The notes under the pieces: model-generated
What the model saw: the letters and a program-made list of their open reading frames with translations, nothing else
Told to the model about the DNA's origin: nothing
Database searches by the model: none
Shown: piece after piece, positions 34,461 through 44,423 of the stretch
How the letters are laid out: the number at the start of each line of letters is the position of its first letter
How positions within the stretch are numbered: the stretch's first letter is position 1
Made by a program: the position numbers and the translations under genes
NCBI GenBank assembly: GCA_016213785.1
Contig: JACQZQ010000001.1
Location: 1 to 64,000, forward strand
Direction of reading: 5' to 3'
Source: Acidobacteriota bacterium
GTDB lineage: Bacteria; Acidobacteriota; Blastocatellia; Chloracidobacteriales; JADJPF01
DNA: 64,000 nt

Positions 34461-37400
34461 ATGGGATTATCATCATATGTAAAAACTAGCATAAAAGCTA
34501 AAAGCATAATAATGTCAGTACTAATACTGGCAACATTTTTCACCATGGTGCCAAAAGCATCGTTAAATACAAATAATAAAAATGCTTTTCCTCTTGATAC
34601 TAATACTAGCCATATAGCACAAAACTTGCTAATAAAACAACGTAATCCTGTGGTTAATGAAGGTAACTTAATTACTTTAACTGCTATAGATATAAGCGGT
34701 AATAATGTTACTGGAACTCGTTGGTCTTCTGGTAGCCCTGATGTTGCACAAGTAAATCCTCTGACAGGTGAAGTTACAGGTATTAAACAAGGTTTTGCTA
34801 CTATTACAGCAACTCGTAATAATGAAAGTGTTTCTACTTTTGTAGTTGTTACTAGAGTTAAAAAAGGTAAAGGTGAAAGAGTTCCAGGTGATTCTAAAAT
34901 AGATAATGCAGGTAAGTTATACTTAAGCAACCCAAGTCAAAATGTGATTTTAGTTGCAGATAAAACCCTTAATGGTCCTATACAGCTTTTTGCTGGTGAG
35001 CGCAATACAGGTGGAAATCAAAATGGTTTTCGAGGACAAGCTCGTTTTGCTGGGCCTACGGCAATTGCTATAGATAATAGTCCTAGGGGAGGACTCTATA
35101 TCACTGATACGCTAAATCATCAAATCCGTAAAATAGATTTTAATGGTCAAGTAGAAACTCTACTTGGAACAGGATTTCCTGGTAAAAGCCTCTTTGATAG
35201 TGATGGAGCACTTTCAAGTGATAATATTCTCTTTAATAGCCCACGAGGAATTGTAGCTGATAGTGGAGGTAATCTCTATATATCTGATACAGATAACCAT
35301 GCTATCTATTATGTTGATTTTGCTAGAAATAAAGTTAGTCTACTTGCAGGTCAGCCTGGGGTAAGCGGCCAAGATGATGGAATAGGTGGAGATGCTAAAT
35401 TTAAGCGTCCTGCTGGGCTTGCTCTTAGCTCAGATGGTCGATTACTTACAGTTGCAGACCAAGATAATAACCGAGTTCGCCTTATTGAAATAAGCCGCCA
35501 AGCTGATGGTAGACCTACTGCTACTGTATCAACTTTAGGGACTGGTTCTGGAAATACTTCTCCTACTAAAGCAGTTCAAAATAATGGCATCTTTTTTGAT
35601 CAACCTCAGTCTGTAAGTCTAGATGCTCTAAATAATATTTATGTAGTTGATAATTCTGGAGTTCAAATAGTTTTACGCTCAAATAAACAAGTTCCTCAAG
35701 TTGTTCAACTTGCACAACCTGGAGTTAGTTTTAATAAAGCTGTAAATGTAACAGTAAAAGGGACAGAAACCTTTGTACTTGATGCAGAAGCCGCTTCTGA
35801 AGACGATGCAGTTAGTGTTGTTACTGTGGGCGGCCCTAAAATAGATAGTGTAACTCCTAGTGTTTTTCGTATGGAAGGCGGAGCAGATGTAGTTGTTACA
35901 GGTTCAAACTTTGCTCCTGAAACAATGGTTACTTTTGGAGATACCCTTATTACACCTCAGGTAGTTAGTGCTACAGAAATAAGATTTAAGGTTTCTCCTC
36001 AGGCTTCTCCAGGAACTAAAACTTTTTCACTTTTAACTCGTGGAGGTATTGCTCAAAAAGAGTTAAATATTATAGCTAAACCTGCTTCAGACTTAAATTT
36101 TGAAGAAATAACTACTATTGCTGGTGGGCTTTCTTTTTCTGGTGATGGTGGTAGTGCACTAGAAGCTAATCTAGGCCTTAGCACTAGGGTTGCTCTTGAT
36201 AATTTAGGTAATATTTTTATTGCTGATGTAATTTCTGGAAGAGTACGTCGTGTTAATGTAGAAACAGGTATGATTAATACTGTAGTTGGTGGAGGAACTT
36301 CTTTAAATGATGGTGTAATTGGTAATGTTGCTAGAATCCAGCCTAGTGCTATTACATTAGACAGCGGTGGAAATATTTTTATTAGTGATAGATTAACAGA
36401 GAGTATTAGACGTATTGATGCTGTTACTAACATAGTTACTACTGTTGCTGGGGGCAAAGGTCGTGCTTTTGGTGGTGATGGTGCAGCAGCTACAAGCGCT
36501 GGCTTTGGAGACACTCCAAATAGTTTACTATTTGATCGCAGTGGTAATTTATTTATCAGCACTAATAATCGTGTTCGTCGTATTGATGCTCAAACATCTG
36601 TTATAAGCACTGTAGTTGGAAATGGTAATCAAGGTTTTAGTGGTGATGGTGGAGTAGCTACAAATGCTAGTTTAGCTATACCTTCAGGACTGGCTTTGGA
36701 TTCTAAGGGTAATCTCTTTATTGCAGATGCTTTTAATGGTCGTGTTCGCCGTGTTGATGGGCAAACAAATATAATTACTACAGTTGCTGGTAATGGTGGT
36801 TTTGCTGGTGGAAGTGATAGAGATGGTAAACCTGCAACAAGTATTGCACTGGTTGTCCCTTCTGCTATTGCCATTGATAGTCAAGATAATTTACTTGTTT
36901 CAGATTTCTTAATTTCTCGTGTTAACCTCTCTACAGGAATTATTAACATAGTAAAACAAGATCCCCCTTCAATGAAATGTGGTGATAATGATATTCCTGA
37001 TTTTCTATTTACCAATCCTGGAACAACTATGGCTTTAGATGGTAATGGAAATTTATTTGTTTCTAGCGAAAGGCGTATAAGAAAGTTAAGTGTAAGTACA
37101 GGAGCAGTTTCTACTGTAGCAGGTAAAAAGCTTATAGCTATTCCTGGGGATAAGGGTTTAGCTACAAATGCTACTTTAGGTGCTGCAATTGATGTTACTA
37201 CTGATAGTCAAGGCAATATGTATATTGCAGACTTTGATACTGCTGTTATTAGACGTATTGATGCTAAGACAGGAATTATTGATCGCTTTGCAGGTGTTGG
37301 AAAAAATGATTGTAATTTTGCTTCAGGCGTTCCTAATGGAGATGGTGGACAAGCTTTAGCTGCTAATTTCCTTAGCCTAACTGCTTTAGCTACAGATAAT

Positions 37401-38474
37401 AAAGGTAATGTATTTGCAGCAGATTTTTCTGAGGGGAAAATTCGACGTATTGATACTAGTACAAATATAATTACTACTTTTGCAGGCGATGGCTCACTAG
37501 GAGATGATATTACTGGGGATGGTGGGCTTGCAACTAAAGCTGGCTTAGGTGGTGTAAATGATATAGCTGTTGATACACAAGGCAACCTAATTATTGCTAG
37601 CCAAAACTATGTACGTAAGGTTAATGCTACTACAAATATTATTACTACTATTGCAGGTAATGGTAGTAAAGACTTTGGAAAAGATGGGGATATGGCTACT
37701 AAAGTAGCTGTTTCACCAGGAAATATTACAGTTGATAGTAAGAATAATATCTTTATTGCTGAACGTGGAATGATAATAAATAACAAAGTAACAGGGGGCG
37801 TAGTTCGTCGTATTGATGCTAATACTGGGACTATAACAACAGTTGCAGGTAGTGGTAAGACACTCTTTAGCCCTGATGGAACTTTGGCTACAAATGCAGG
37901 TTTAGGTTCTGTTCGTAGTGTAGAAGTAGATGGAGCAGGTAACTTATTTATTAGCGCTACAGAATTTGATCCTGAAAACTTTTTAGGCCCACTAAATGCC
38001 ACAATCTTTAAGGTAGATGCTAGCACTAAAACAATCAGCACCTTTATAAAAGGAAAAGAAACCTATCAAGGTGATGGTGGTTCAGTAGCTAATGCAGGTT
38101 TTGTTGGTGTGCCAATTCTATCCTTTGCCCCAAATGGTGATCTACTATTTTTAGACTTAAATATACCTTCGGTTGCTGCTCTAAGATTAGTACATTTACC
38201 AAAAACTAGTGGTAGTCCAGTAAATACAACAATTTCTATTAGTAATGCTGTTTATCTTAAACCAAATCTATCTATTGATGGTCAAGGTTTTGGAACTTCT
38301 GCAACAAAAGTTATGGTAAATGGTTCAGATATAAGTAGTTTTATTTCAACAAATAATGATAGTAAGTTGGTTTTTACTGGAAACCGTAAAAAGCTTAATG
38401 TAAAGAAAGGCGCTAATCAACTTACAGTAACTAACTCTAGTGGTGCAACAGCTTCTTTCCAATTTACTTTTTAG
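34461..38474 (+). CDS. Large secreted NHL-repeat protein with Big2 and IPT/TIG domains
   Basis: 1337 residues. A hydrophobic signal-type segment (about 16-33) leads to a Big2 Ig-like domain (about 60-130, NPVVNEGNLITLTAIDISG). NHL repeats follow (first set about 150-410), then an IPT/TIG domain (about 468-550, PKIDSVTPSVFRMEGGADVVVTG contains its core). A second, longer NHL set covers about 555-1240, each unit of the form D..GN.FI.D....R.RRID..T..I.T.AG.G..G..GDGG.A..A. A TIG-like C-domain ends the protein. NHL sets form beta-propellers, so at least two propellers are likely. It is extracellular or periplasmic, with no catalytic motif. AAGGAG precedes the ATG; the gene stands alone, with its own terminator. 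Confidence 0.9.
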   Translation: MGLSSYVKTSIKAKSIIMSVLILATFFTMVPKASLNTNNKNAFPLDTNTSHIAQNLLIKQRNPVVNEGNLITLTAIDISGNNVTGTRWSSGSPDVAQVNPLTGEVTGIKQGFATITATRNNESVSTFVVVTRVKKGKGERVPGDSKIDNAGKLYLSNPSQNVILVADKTLNGPIQLFAGERNTGGNQNGFRGQARFAGPTAIAIDNSPRGGLYITDTLNHQIRKIDFNGQVETLLGTGFPGKSLFDSDGALSSDNILFNSPRGIVADSGGNLYISDTDNHAIYYVDFARNKVSLLAGQPGVSGQDDGIGGDAKFKRPAGLALSSDGRLLTVADQDNNRVRLIEISRQADGRPTATVSTLGTGSGNTSPTKAVQNNGIFFDQPQSVSLDALNNIYVVDNSGVQIVLRSNKQVPQVVQLAQPGVSFNKAVNVTVKGTETFVLDAEAASEDDAVSVVTVGGPKIDSVTPSVFRMEGGADVVVTGSNFAPETMVTFGDTLITPQVVSATEIRFKVSPQASPGTKTFSLLTRGGIAQKELNIIAKPASDLNFEEITTIAGGLSFSGDGGSALEANLGLSTRVALDNLGNIFIADVISGRVRRVNVETGMINTVVGGGTSLNDGVIGNVARIQPSAITLDSGGNIFISDRLTESIRRIDAVTNIVTTVAGGKGRAFGGDGAAATSAGFGDTPNSLLFDRSGNLFISTNNRVRRIDAQTSVISTVVGNGNQGFSGDGGVATNASLAIPSGLALDSKGNLFIADAFNGRVRRVDGQTNIITTVAGNGGFAGGSDRDGKPATSIALVVPSAIAIDSQDNLLVSDFLISRVNLSTGIINIVKQDPPSMKCGDNDIPDFLFTNPGTTMALDGNGNLFVSSERRIRKLSVSTGAVSTVAGKKLIAIPGDKGLATNATLGAAIDVTTDSQGNMYIADFDTAVIRRIDAKTGIIDRFAGVGKNDCNFASGVPNGDGGQALAANFLSLTALATDNKGNVFAADFSEGKIRRIDTSTNIITTFAGDGSLGDDITGDGGLATKAGLGGVNDIAVDTQGNLIIASQNYVRKVNATTNIITTIAGNGSKDFGKDGDMATKVAVSPGNITVDSKNNIFIAERGMIINNKVTGGVVRRIDANTGTITTVAGSGKTLFSPDGTLATNAGLGSVRSVEVDGAGNLFISATEFDPENFLGPLNATIFKVDASTKTISTFIKGKETYQGDGGSVANAGFVGVPILSFAPNGDLLFLDLNIPSVAALRLVHLPKTSGSPVNTTISISNAVYLKPNLSIDGQGFGTSATKVMVNGSDISSFISTNNDSKLVFTGNRKKLNVKKGANQLTVTNSSGATASFQFTF

Positions 38475-38505
38475 TAAAAGTAAATAATTTTAGCTTGGAT
38501 TTTAT

Positions 38506-38533
38506 AAAAGTAGGCCAAATTGGCCTACTTTTT
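38506..38533. terminator. Terminator after the NHL-repeat gene
   Basis: AAAAGTAGGCCAA (38506-38518) and TTGGCCTACTTTT (38520-38532) form a near-continuous palindrome ending in a T-run, 31 bases past the stop. The remaining AT-rich bases to 38789 show no gene; they should hold the kinase promoter. Confidence 0.88.
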
Positions 38534-38789
38534 CTTTGTAATAGAAATTATTGCTCCATTTTCTTATCCTTGGAATTAGTACTTTTTTATTAGTTTTTAT
38601 TTTCTATTGAGTTTTAACTTTATATTTTTTAATCAAGTCAGCGCAGTTTTTAAAATCACAAAATTGCCAGATTGACACTTAAACTTATTTTTGTTACTTT
38701 CCAAATATTAAATCTGTTGCCAATGCCCTAAATTAAAACACCAAACATTTATATAAAATATATAAAACTTAAAACGTATAGGGAAAACT

Positions 38790-41243
38790 ATGGCATTAGT
38801 TGGGGATGTAAAAGATTTACCGTTACCAGATATAATTCAAATTAATTGCCTTGGGCGAAATGTTGCACGACTACTTGTGCGCTATCCTGTTGGCGATGGG
38901 GTGTTTTATTTTCAAGATGGAGAGATCTATGATGCCCGTCTAGGCGAACTCTCAGGAGTAAAAGCCATTTATGAAGCACTTAAATATGAAGAAGGTGCTT
39001 TTCGTATTGATGCTTCAGTAACTACTTCTGAAAGAACTATTTTTAAGTCTTGGGCAGAAGTTCTAATGGATGGCTTACGCTATTTAGATGAACAAAATGC
39101 AGGAATCTCTCCTAGTAAAAGCTATGCTAATTTTAATCCAGATGACTTTTTAACCCGTCAAACTCAAGGTATTCCTGTTATAGGTAAACAAAATAAAGAC
39201 TATATAGGAAAAATAGTTAATGATAAATATAGAGTTGTTAGAAAGATTAAGGAAGGTGAATTAGGGACAATGTATCAGGCTACTCATATCCAAATGGATG
39301 TGTCAGTAGCAATAAAGATAATGCATCCTTACTTAGTGACTGATCAAGCCGCTGTAGAACGTTTCCGTCGTGGAGCACATGCTGCTGCTAAAATACACCA
39401 TCCAAATGCTATTAGTGTTCTAGATTTTGGAATTACTCGTGATGATATAGTCTATCTAGCAATGGAATATCTAGAGGGTGAAACTTTTCGCGAACGTTTG
39501 CAAAGACAGAAAAAAATTATCCCTAAAGAAATGTTAAAGATCCTTAAACCTGTTTGTTCTGCTCTAGAGGCTGCTCATAGAGATCAAATTGTTCATAGAG
39601 ACTTAAAACCAGAAAATATAATGATTTATGAGAGTGCAGGAGAAGAACTAGTAAAAGTCTTAGATTTTGGTATGGCAAAACTAAAATCTTTAGGAACAGA
39701 AGGAGTCTTAACCTCTCATGGCTTAATGCTTGGTACTCATAGTTATATGTCTCCAGAGCTTTGCGAAGGAGTAGATATAGATAATCGCTCGGATGTTTAT
39801 GCCTTAGGTATTATTATATATGAAGCTTTAACTGGAAGCCTTCCTTTTAATGACCCAACTCCTGTTGGAATGGCCTTAAAACACATTGGTAGTAGACCTA
39901 GTTCCCCTAGAATTCTAAGCCCAGAACTTTCTGAAAATGTTGAGAAAGTTCTTATGAAAGCGCTAGAAAAAAGGCCAGAAGCTCGCCAACAATCAGCACT
40001 TGAGCTAGCTAAAGAGTTTGAGCAAGCATTAAGTTTTAAAGGCTTTCCTAGCAATTTACCTAAAACTAAACCTGTAAGCAATCTAGCAAACTCTTTTGCC
40101 TCAGAACCTTTTATTACTCAAAGCGTTCCAGAGATTTTTAGTGGGGAACTTAGAGAATCGCGTAGCCGTGTTCCTGGTACAGATCCTTTTTCTCCACCAA
40201 ATAAATTTGTTAATGATCCTCAAGTAAAACGACCAAACACGTCAGAAAACCCTGTTGGAAAAGTTCCAAGCCCTAATCCAACAAACCTTGAGGCTAAACC
40301 ACTAGAAAATAAAGCAAAGGCTGAACAAATATACCCCAAAACTCCTTCAGTAAATCCTATAGAAACTATAGAAAATAACCTTCAACCAGATAATGTTGTA
40401 AGAGTTGAGCCAATAGCAGTTAAGAAAAAAAGTAGCTTAGTGGAATCAAACCTATTTTTGTTTTTCCTCTCAGCTTTGATTGCAGGGACTTTATTTTTAA
40501 TGGTCTTTTTGATCTGGCAATATTTTAAGGGTGTGCCGCAAACTAGTAACACTAATAAAAGTTTTCTTGCTCCTCAAATGATAAAGATTCAAGGTGCAAG
40601 TTTTAGGATGGGACGCGATGAAGATAAAGATGTTCCTTTAGTAGAAACCCCATCTCATGAAATAACAGTAAAAGATTTTTTTTTAAGCCGTTTTGAAATC
40701 ACTAACAAAGAATATCAAGAGTTTGTAATTGACGCAAATTATAGACCTCCTTTGGGTTGGGGAGGAACAGAACTAGCTAAAGGAACAGAGAATTTACCTA
40801 TAGTTAATATTACTTGGGAGGATGCAAATTACTACTGTCAATGGCTTTCTAAAGTTACTAAAGAAAACTATCGTCTTCCTACTGAAGATGAATGGGAGTT
40901 TGCTGCTAGAGGAACTGAAAATAGGCTTTATCCTTGGGGTAATTCAGCTACCTCCACAGTTTTTGCTAGTACTAGCTTAGGCTTAACATCCCCTGTTAAT
41001 AGCGCTTCACTCTTGGCTGATAGAAGCCCTTTTGAAATTGTTGGGCTTGCAGGCAATGTAAGCGAATGGACATCAAGCCTCTATCAACCTTATCCAGGTT
41101 CAACTAGTAAAATAGATTGTAGTGGTTGTTATACTGTAAGAGGCGGTAATTTTAAGTCTCAACCAAATGAATTAGTAAGTACTTTTCGCAGAGGTAGCAA
41201 AAAAGCCAGTGAACTTATAGGTTTTCGTGTAGCTAGAGATTAA
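38790..41243 (+). CDS. DUF4388 - Ser/Thr kinase - TM - formylglycine-enzyme-like fusion
   Basis: 817 residues with four modules in order. A DUF4388/PATAN domain (about 1-100) comes first. A PknB-type kinase (about 147-415) has VAIK Lys176, HRDLKPEN (269-276) and DFG (292-294), but its Gly-rich loop is degenerate (IKEGELGTMY). A Pro/Ser/Asn-rich linker leads to a single membrane helix (about 553-577). A C-terminal FGE-sulfatase/SUMF1-like domain (about 596-817) shows FRMGRDEDKD, RLPTEDEWEFAARG, PWGN, GLAGNVSEWT and VRGGNFKS. The kinase is thus cytoplasmic and the FGE fold periplasmic. In such fusions the FGE fold is usually a ligand-binding or carbohydrate-related sensor rather than an oxidase; this is inference. 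An M23 peptidase gene follows 56 bases later. Confidence 0.93.
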   Translation: MALVGDVKDLPLPDIIQINCLGRNVARLLVRYPVGDGVFYFQDGEIYDARLGELSGVKAIYEALKYEEGAFRIDASVTTSERTIFKSWAEVLMDGLRYLDEQNAGISPSKSYANFNPDDFLTRQTQGIPVIGKQNKDYIGKIVNDKYRVVRKIKEGELGTMYQATHIQMDVSVAIKIMHPYLVTDQAAVERFRRGAHAAAKIHHPNAISVLDFGITRDDIVYLAMEYLEGETFRERLQRQKKIIPKEMLKILKPVCSALEAAHRDQIVHRDLKPENIMIYESAGEELVKVLDFGMAKLKSLGTEGVLTSHGLMLGTHSYMSPELCEGVDIDNRSDVYALGIIIYEALTGSLPFNDPTPVGMALKHIGSRPSSPRILSPELSENVEKVLMKALEKRPEARQQSALELAKEFEQALSFKGFPSNLPKTKPVSNLANSFASEPFITQSVPEIFSGELRESRSRVPGTDPFSPPNKFVNDPQVKRPNTSENPVGKVPSPNPTNLEAKPLENKAKAEQIYPKTPSVNPIETIENNLQPDNVVRVEPIAVKKKSSLVESNLFLFFLSALIAGTLFLMVFLIWQYFKGVPQTSNTNKSFLAPQMIKIQGASFRMGRDEDKDVPLVETPSHEITVKDFFLSRFEITNKEYQEFVIDANYRPPLGWGGTELAKGTENLPIVNITWEDANYYCQWLSKVTKENYRLPTEDEWEFAARGTENRLYPWGNSATSTVFASTSLGLTSPVNSASLLADRSPFEIVGLAGNVSEWTSSLYQPYPGSTSKIDCSGCYTVRGGNFKSQPNELVSTFRRGSKKASELIGFRVARD

Positions 41244-41299
41244 TAACTAGAAAATTTTGTTTTAATTTATATTCTATGTAGTAATTAAAACAATAACTT

Positions 41300-41992
41300 A
41301 TGGTCAAACAATTTTTTAAGCTAATTTCTTTGACACTTTGGCTAATATTAAATATAGTTTCTCCTCTGCTATTTGCACCATCAACTAAACTTTCAAGTCA
41401 AATATATAACTCTAAAAAAACTACTAATTTCTTTAACCAAGATAAATCATTTACTACAAATATTGTGTCTAAAGAGTTTACTTACCCTATAGGAAAGAAT
41501 GGTTATGCAACTCAAAAAAGAGATGGTGATGGTTGGTATAATGCCAGAGATTTTCGAGAGCTTAATCATTTAGGGGAAGATTGGAATAAAGAAACAGGAG
41601 GAAATACAGATTGTGGTCTACCTGTTCGTGCTATTTCAAATGGGAAAATTATTTTTGCTGGAACTAACATAGAAGGATGGGGAAATGTCTTAATCATTCG
41701 CCATCTTTTAGAAGATAAAACAGAAATAGAGTCTCTTTATGGGCATCTTAAATCTTTTACTAAAACCTCAGGCAATGTAAATCTAGGAGAAATAATAGGT
41801 TTAATAGGTGATGGTGGAGGTATTTATAGCTGTCATTTGCATTTAGAAATTCGCCTATCAAATTGTCCTAGCTGGGGGCAAACCGGCCTAGGTTATAGCC
41901 TTGATTCTAAAGGCTGGGTAGATCCTTCATCTTTTATTGATTCTTATCGTCAAAAAAGAACAAGCAAATCCCAAGTTTTCAAAAGAAAATAG
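41300..41992 (+). CDS. M23-family (LytM-type) metallopeptidase
   Basis: 230 residues. A signal-type hydrophobic N-terminus (about 8-27) sends it to the envelope. The peptidase domain (about 85-215) has the zinc ligands H90 and D94 (NHLGEDW), then SLYGHLKSF (H149) and CHLHLEIR (H179, H181), a complete M23 site. It should cleave peptidoglycan cross-links or other glycyl peptides. Its position right after the kinase-FGE gene on the same strand suggests co-expression and a link between envelope sensing and wall remodelling (inference). Confidence 0.92.
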   Translation: MVKQFFKLISLTLWLILNIVSPLLFAPSTKLSSQIYNSKKTTNFFNQDKSFTTNIVSKEFTYPIGKNGYATQKRDGDGWYNARDFRELNHLGEDWNKETGGNTDCGLPVRAISNGKIIFAGTNIEGWGNVLIIRHLLEDKTEIESLYGHLKSFTKTSGNVNLGEIIGLIGDGGGIYSCHLHLEIRLSNCPSWGQTGLGYSLDSKGWVDPSSFIDSYRQKRTSKSQVFKRK

Positions 41993-42091
41993 ATTTAATA
42001 AAGTAGTTAATGATACTTGCAAGGTAGTTAAAAGGCTTTCTAGATAATCTGCACTTTTAACTTCTGAACAAAGATAAATTCTTAGTTATTT

Positions 42092-43165
42092 ATGAAAATT
42101 ATTTCAAGTTTAAGTGATGATGTTTGGCACAAATTAAGTAATAGCTCTTATGAATGGTGGTATTTTGATGCTATTTCTGAAGATGGAAATTCGCTTGTTA
42201 TAACCTTTTTCTATGGCCTACCTTTTTCTCCTTACTATAATAAAAAAATAACTAAAGATAAAACACAAGATACTCAATTGGCTGACCCTAAAGAACATGT
42301 TGCAATTTATTTTTGTCTTTATGGAGCAGGTAAAGCTAATATGCCGCTAGCTTATGTACTTAATGAATATTCTAGTAATTATAATTTTTCTAAAACAGAG
42401 CCTTTGGTAAATATAGGAAAGACTTCTTTAAGTTATGATGCTAATAGAGGTTTTTTAATTAAGCTTGACGCTTTGGCTCTTTGGGGACGCAGGGTTAGCG
42501 GGGAACTAGTTTTTAAGCCAGATTTTTTTCCTTCTATAAATTGGCCTGACTCAAATAGTGAGCATTTATGGAATTGTGTTGCTCCTAGGTGCAAAGTCAA
42601 CGGAGAGTTGACTATTACTGGGCTGATTAAAACACGTAAAATCCTTTTTCGCGGGTTGGGCTATCATGATCATAATTACGGCTCTCATCCTATGCATTAT
42701 GATATGAAAAGATGGCATTGGGGAAGGCTTCATACTAAAGAGCTTACGGCAATTTACTATATCATTGAAAATAATATAGTAAATAACATTGAAAATAAAA
42801 ATGACCTAAAATCCTTTTTAGCTGTTTTAGATAGTAAAGGAAAAATGCTTTATTTAGGCCCAGCTAAATTTGATTATCAGGAAAAAAAAGACCTAATGGG
42901 TGTTAAGTATTTTTCGGAAATTAATCTAACTAGTGAAAATAATAGAGTTTGTAATCTTAAAGTTATTAAAACTCGAACTGTTGATCAAGGGCCTTTTTAT
43001 CTTAGGTTTTTAGCTAAGCAACAGTTAACAATAGACTTAAAAGATATTGAAAATATTGATGCAAATAATCAAGAAATTGGATTTGCAGAGGCTTTTGAGC
43101 CTGCAAAGCTTTTTATTAAAGCATTTTGGCCGTTTATTAAAATGCCAATAAGGAAATTTTATTAA
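42092..43165 (+). CDS. CrtC/AttH-like lipocalin-fold protein (carotenoid 1,2-hydratase-like)
   Basis: 357 residues. The N-terminal YEWWYFDAISEDGNSLVITFFYG segment holds the WYF-DA signature; the middle has GLGYHDHNYGSHPM and RWHWGRLHT. This pattern is typical of hydroxyneurosporene synthase (CrtC) and AttH-like proteins, which share a double lipocalin-like fold. CrtC hydrates carotenoid 1,2 double bonds, but there are no carotenoid genes in the window, so the substrate is open. There is no signal peptide. It lies 15 bases upstream of sat on the same strand, an uncommon pairing. Confidence 0.78.
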   Translation: MKIISSLSDDVWHKLSNSSYEWWYFDAISEDGNSLVITFFYGLPFSPYYNKKITKDKTQDTQLADPKEHVAIYFCLYGAGKANMPLAYVLNEYSSNYNFSKTEPLVNIGKTSLSYDANRGFLIKLDALALWGRRVSGELVFKPDFFPSINWPDSNSEHLWNCVAPRCKVNGELTITGLIKTRKILFRGLGYHDHNYGSHPMHYDMKRWHWGRLHTKELTAIYYIIENNIVNNIENKNDLKSFLAVLDSKGKMLYLGPAKFDYQEKKDLMGVKYFSEINLTSENNRVCNLKVIKTRTVDQGPFYLRFLAKQQLTIDLKDIENIDANNQEIGFAEAFEPAKLFIKAFWPFIKMPIRKFY

Positions 43166-43180
43166 GAAAGGTTGTAAATA

Positions 43181-44335
43181 ATGGAAACAATTAAACCTCA
43201 TGGGGGAAATTTAATTAATCGTGAAGTTAGTGGAGCAGAACGAGAGGATTTACTCTCTCGTGCTAAAAGTCTGAAAAGAATTGAGTTAAATGCTCGTGAA
43301 GTTTCAGACCTGGAAATGATTACTATAGGGACTTTTTCCCCATTAGAAGGCTTTATGGGTCGTGATGATTATGAAAACGTATGTGAGCATATGCACTTAA
43401 AGTCTGGCTTACCCTGGACAATACCTATTACTCTTTCAGTTAGCAAACAACAAGCAGATTCTTATAAAGAAGGTCAAGAAATTGCTCTTTATCAAGATGA
43501 AAATCATTTATTAGCTGTTCTAACTCTTACAGAAAAATACACTTACAATAAAGAAAAAGAAGCTCAATCAGTTTATAGGACTACTGATAGTGCTCACCCT
43601 GGAGTTGCTGCCCTTTATAAACAAGAAGAAATTTTGCTAGCAGGTAGTGTAAAGGTCGTTAATCATCCGCTAAATGTCTCTTTTCCTGCTTATAGATTAA
43701 CACCTACACAAACTCGTGCTGCTTTTGCTGAAAAGAAATGGCGTAGGATTGTTGCGTTCCAAACACGTAATCCAGTACATCGTGCTCATGAATATATTCA
43801 GAAGTGTGCTATGGAAACAGTAGACGGGCTACTTCTACACCCTTTAGTAGGAGAAACTAAATCAGATGATATTCCAGCAGATGTTAGAATGCGTTGTTAT
43901 GAGGTTTTACTAGAAAACTATTACCCTCAAAAACATACAATGCTCTCAGTTTTACCTGCTGCAATGCGTTATGCTGGGCCACGAGAAGCCATTTTTCATG
44001 CTATTATGAGGAAAAATTATGGCTGTACTCATTTTATTGTTGGCCGTGACCATGCTGGTGTAGGAAATTACTATGGCACTTATGATGCTCATTATATTTT
44101 TGATGAGTTTGATGCTAAAGCACTAGATATTACACCTATGTTTTTTGATCATACTTTCTTCTGTAGACGATGTGGTGCAATGGCTTCATCAAAAACTTGT
44201 CCACATTCTAGCTCTGATCATGTTTTTCTTAGTGGAACAAAAGTTCGTGATATGCTTCAAAAAGGTGAAATTCCCCCAGTAGAGTTTACTCGTCCAGAGG
44301 TTGCTCAAATCCTTATCGATTCAATGAAACAATAG
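43181..44335 (+). CDS. sat: Sulfate adenylyltransferase (ATP sulfurylase, Sat type)
   Basis: 384 residues, the monofunctional homo-oligomeric type. The ATP-binding motifs are intact: [11 protein letters not shown] (Q194-E204), and [17 protein letters not shown] further on. The C-terminal region has a [13 protein letters not shown] cysteine cluster found in many bacterial Sat proteins, and [11 protein letters not shown]. It converts ATP and sulfate to adenosine phosphosulfate and pyrophosphate. No cysC, cysH, apr or dsr gene is near, so assimilatory or dissimilatory use cannot be told from context. It closely follows the CrtC-like gene and is followed by a 16-bp hairpin. Confidence 0.95.
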   Translation: METIKPHGGNLINREVSGAEREDLLSRAKSLKRIELNAREVSDLEMITIGTFSPLEGFMGRDDYENVCEHMHLKSGLPWTIPITLSVSKQQADSYKEGQEIALYQDENHLLAVLTLTEKYTYNKEKEAQSVYRTTDSAHPGVAALYKQEEILLAGSVKVVNHPLNVSFPAYRLTPTQTRAAFAEKKWRRIVAFQTRNPVHRAHEYIQKCAMETVDGLLLHPLVGETKSDDIPADVRMRCYEVLLENYYPQKHTMLSVLPAAMRYAGPREAIFHAIMRKNYGCTHFIVGRDHAGVGNYYGTYDAHYIFDEFDAKALDITPMFFDHTFFCRRCGAMASSKTCPHSSSDHVFLSGTKVRDMLQKGEIPPVEFTRPEVAQILIDSMKQ

Positions 44336-44352
44336 ATTTTAACCAAATTTCC

Positions 44353-44392
44353 TTAAGTTAACTTTAAGTCTAAAACCTTAAAGTTAACTTAA
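44353..44392. terminator. Long perfect hairpin after sat
   Basis: The arms 44353-44368 and 44377-44392 pair over 16 bp around an 8-base loop; each arm itself contains the palindrome AAGTTAACTT. There is no T-run. It may be a terminator for sat or a leader element for proC, whose ATG is 32 bases downstream. Confidence 0.65.
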
Positions 44393-44423
44393 CTTATTAG
44401 ATTTCTTAGGAGAAAATAATTAG

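Noticed and set aside
36053-38041. Several minus-strand frames opposite the NHL-repeat gene
   Set aside because: They are periodic antisense shadows of the repeats, with repeated Pro/Ser/Thr patterns and no starts with ribosome sites.
38790-41243. Link between the FGE-like domain here and the sulfatase-fold protein at 17554
   Set aside because: FGE acts on Cys-type sulfatases, but that protein has Ser and lacks the signature Arg, and FGE folds on kinases are usually not oxidases.
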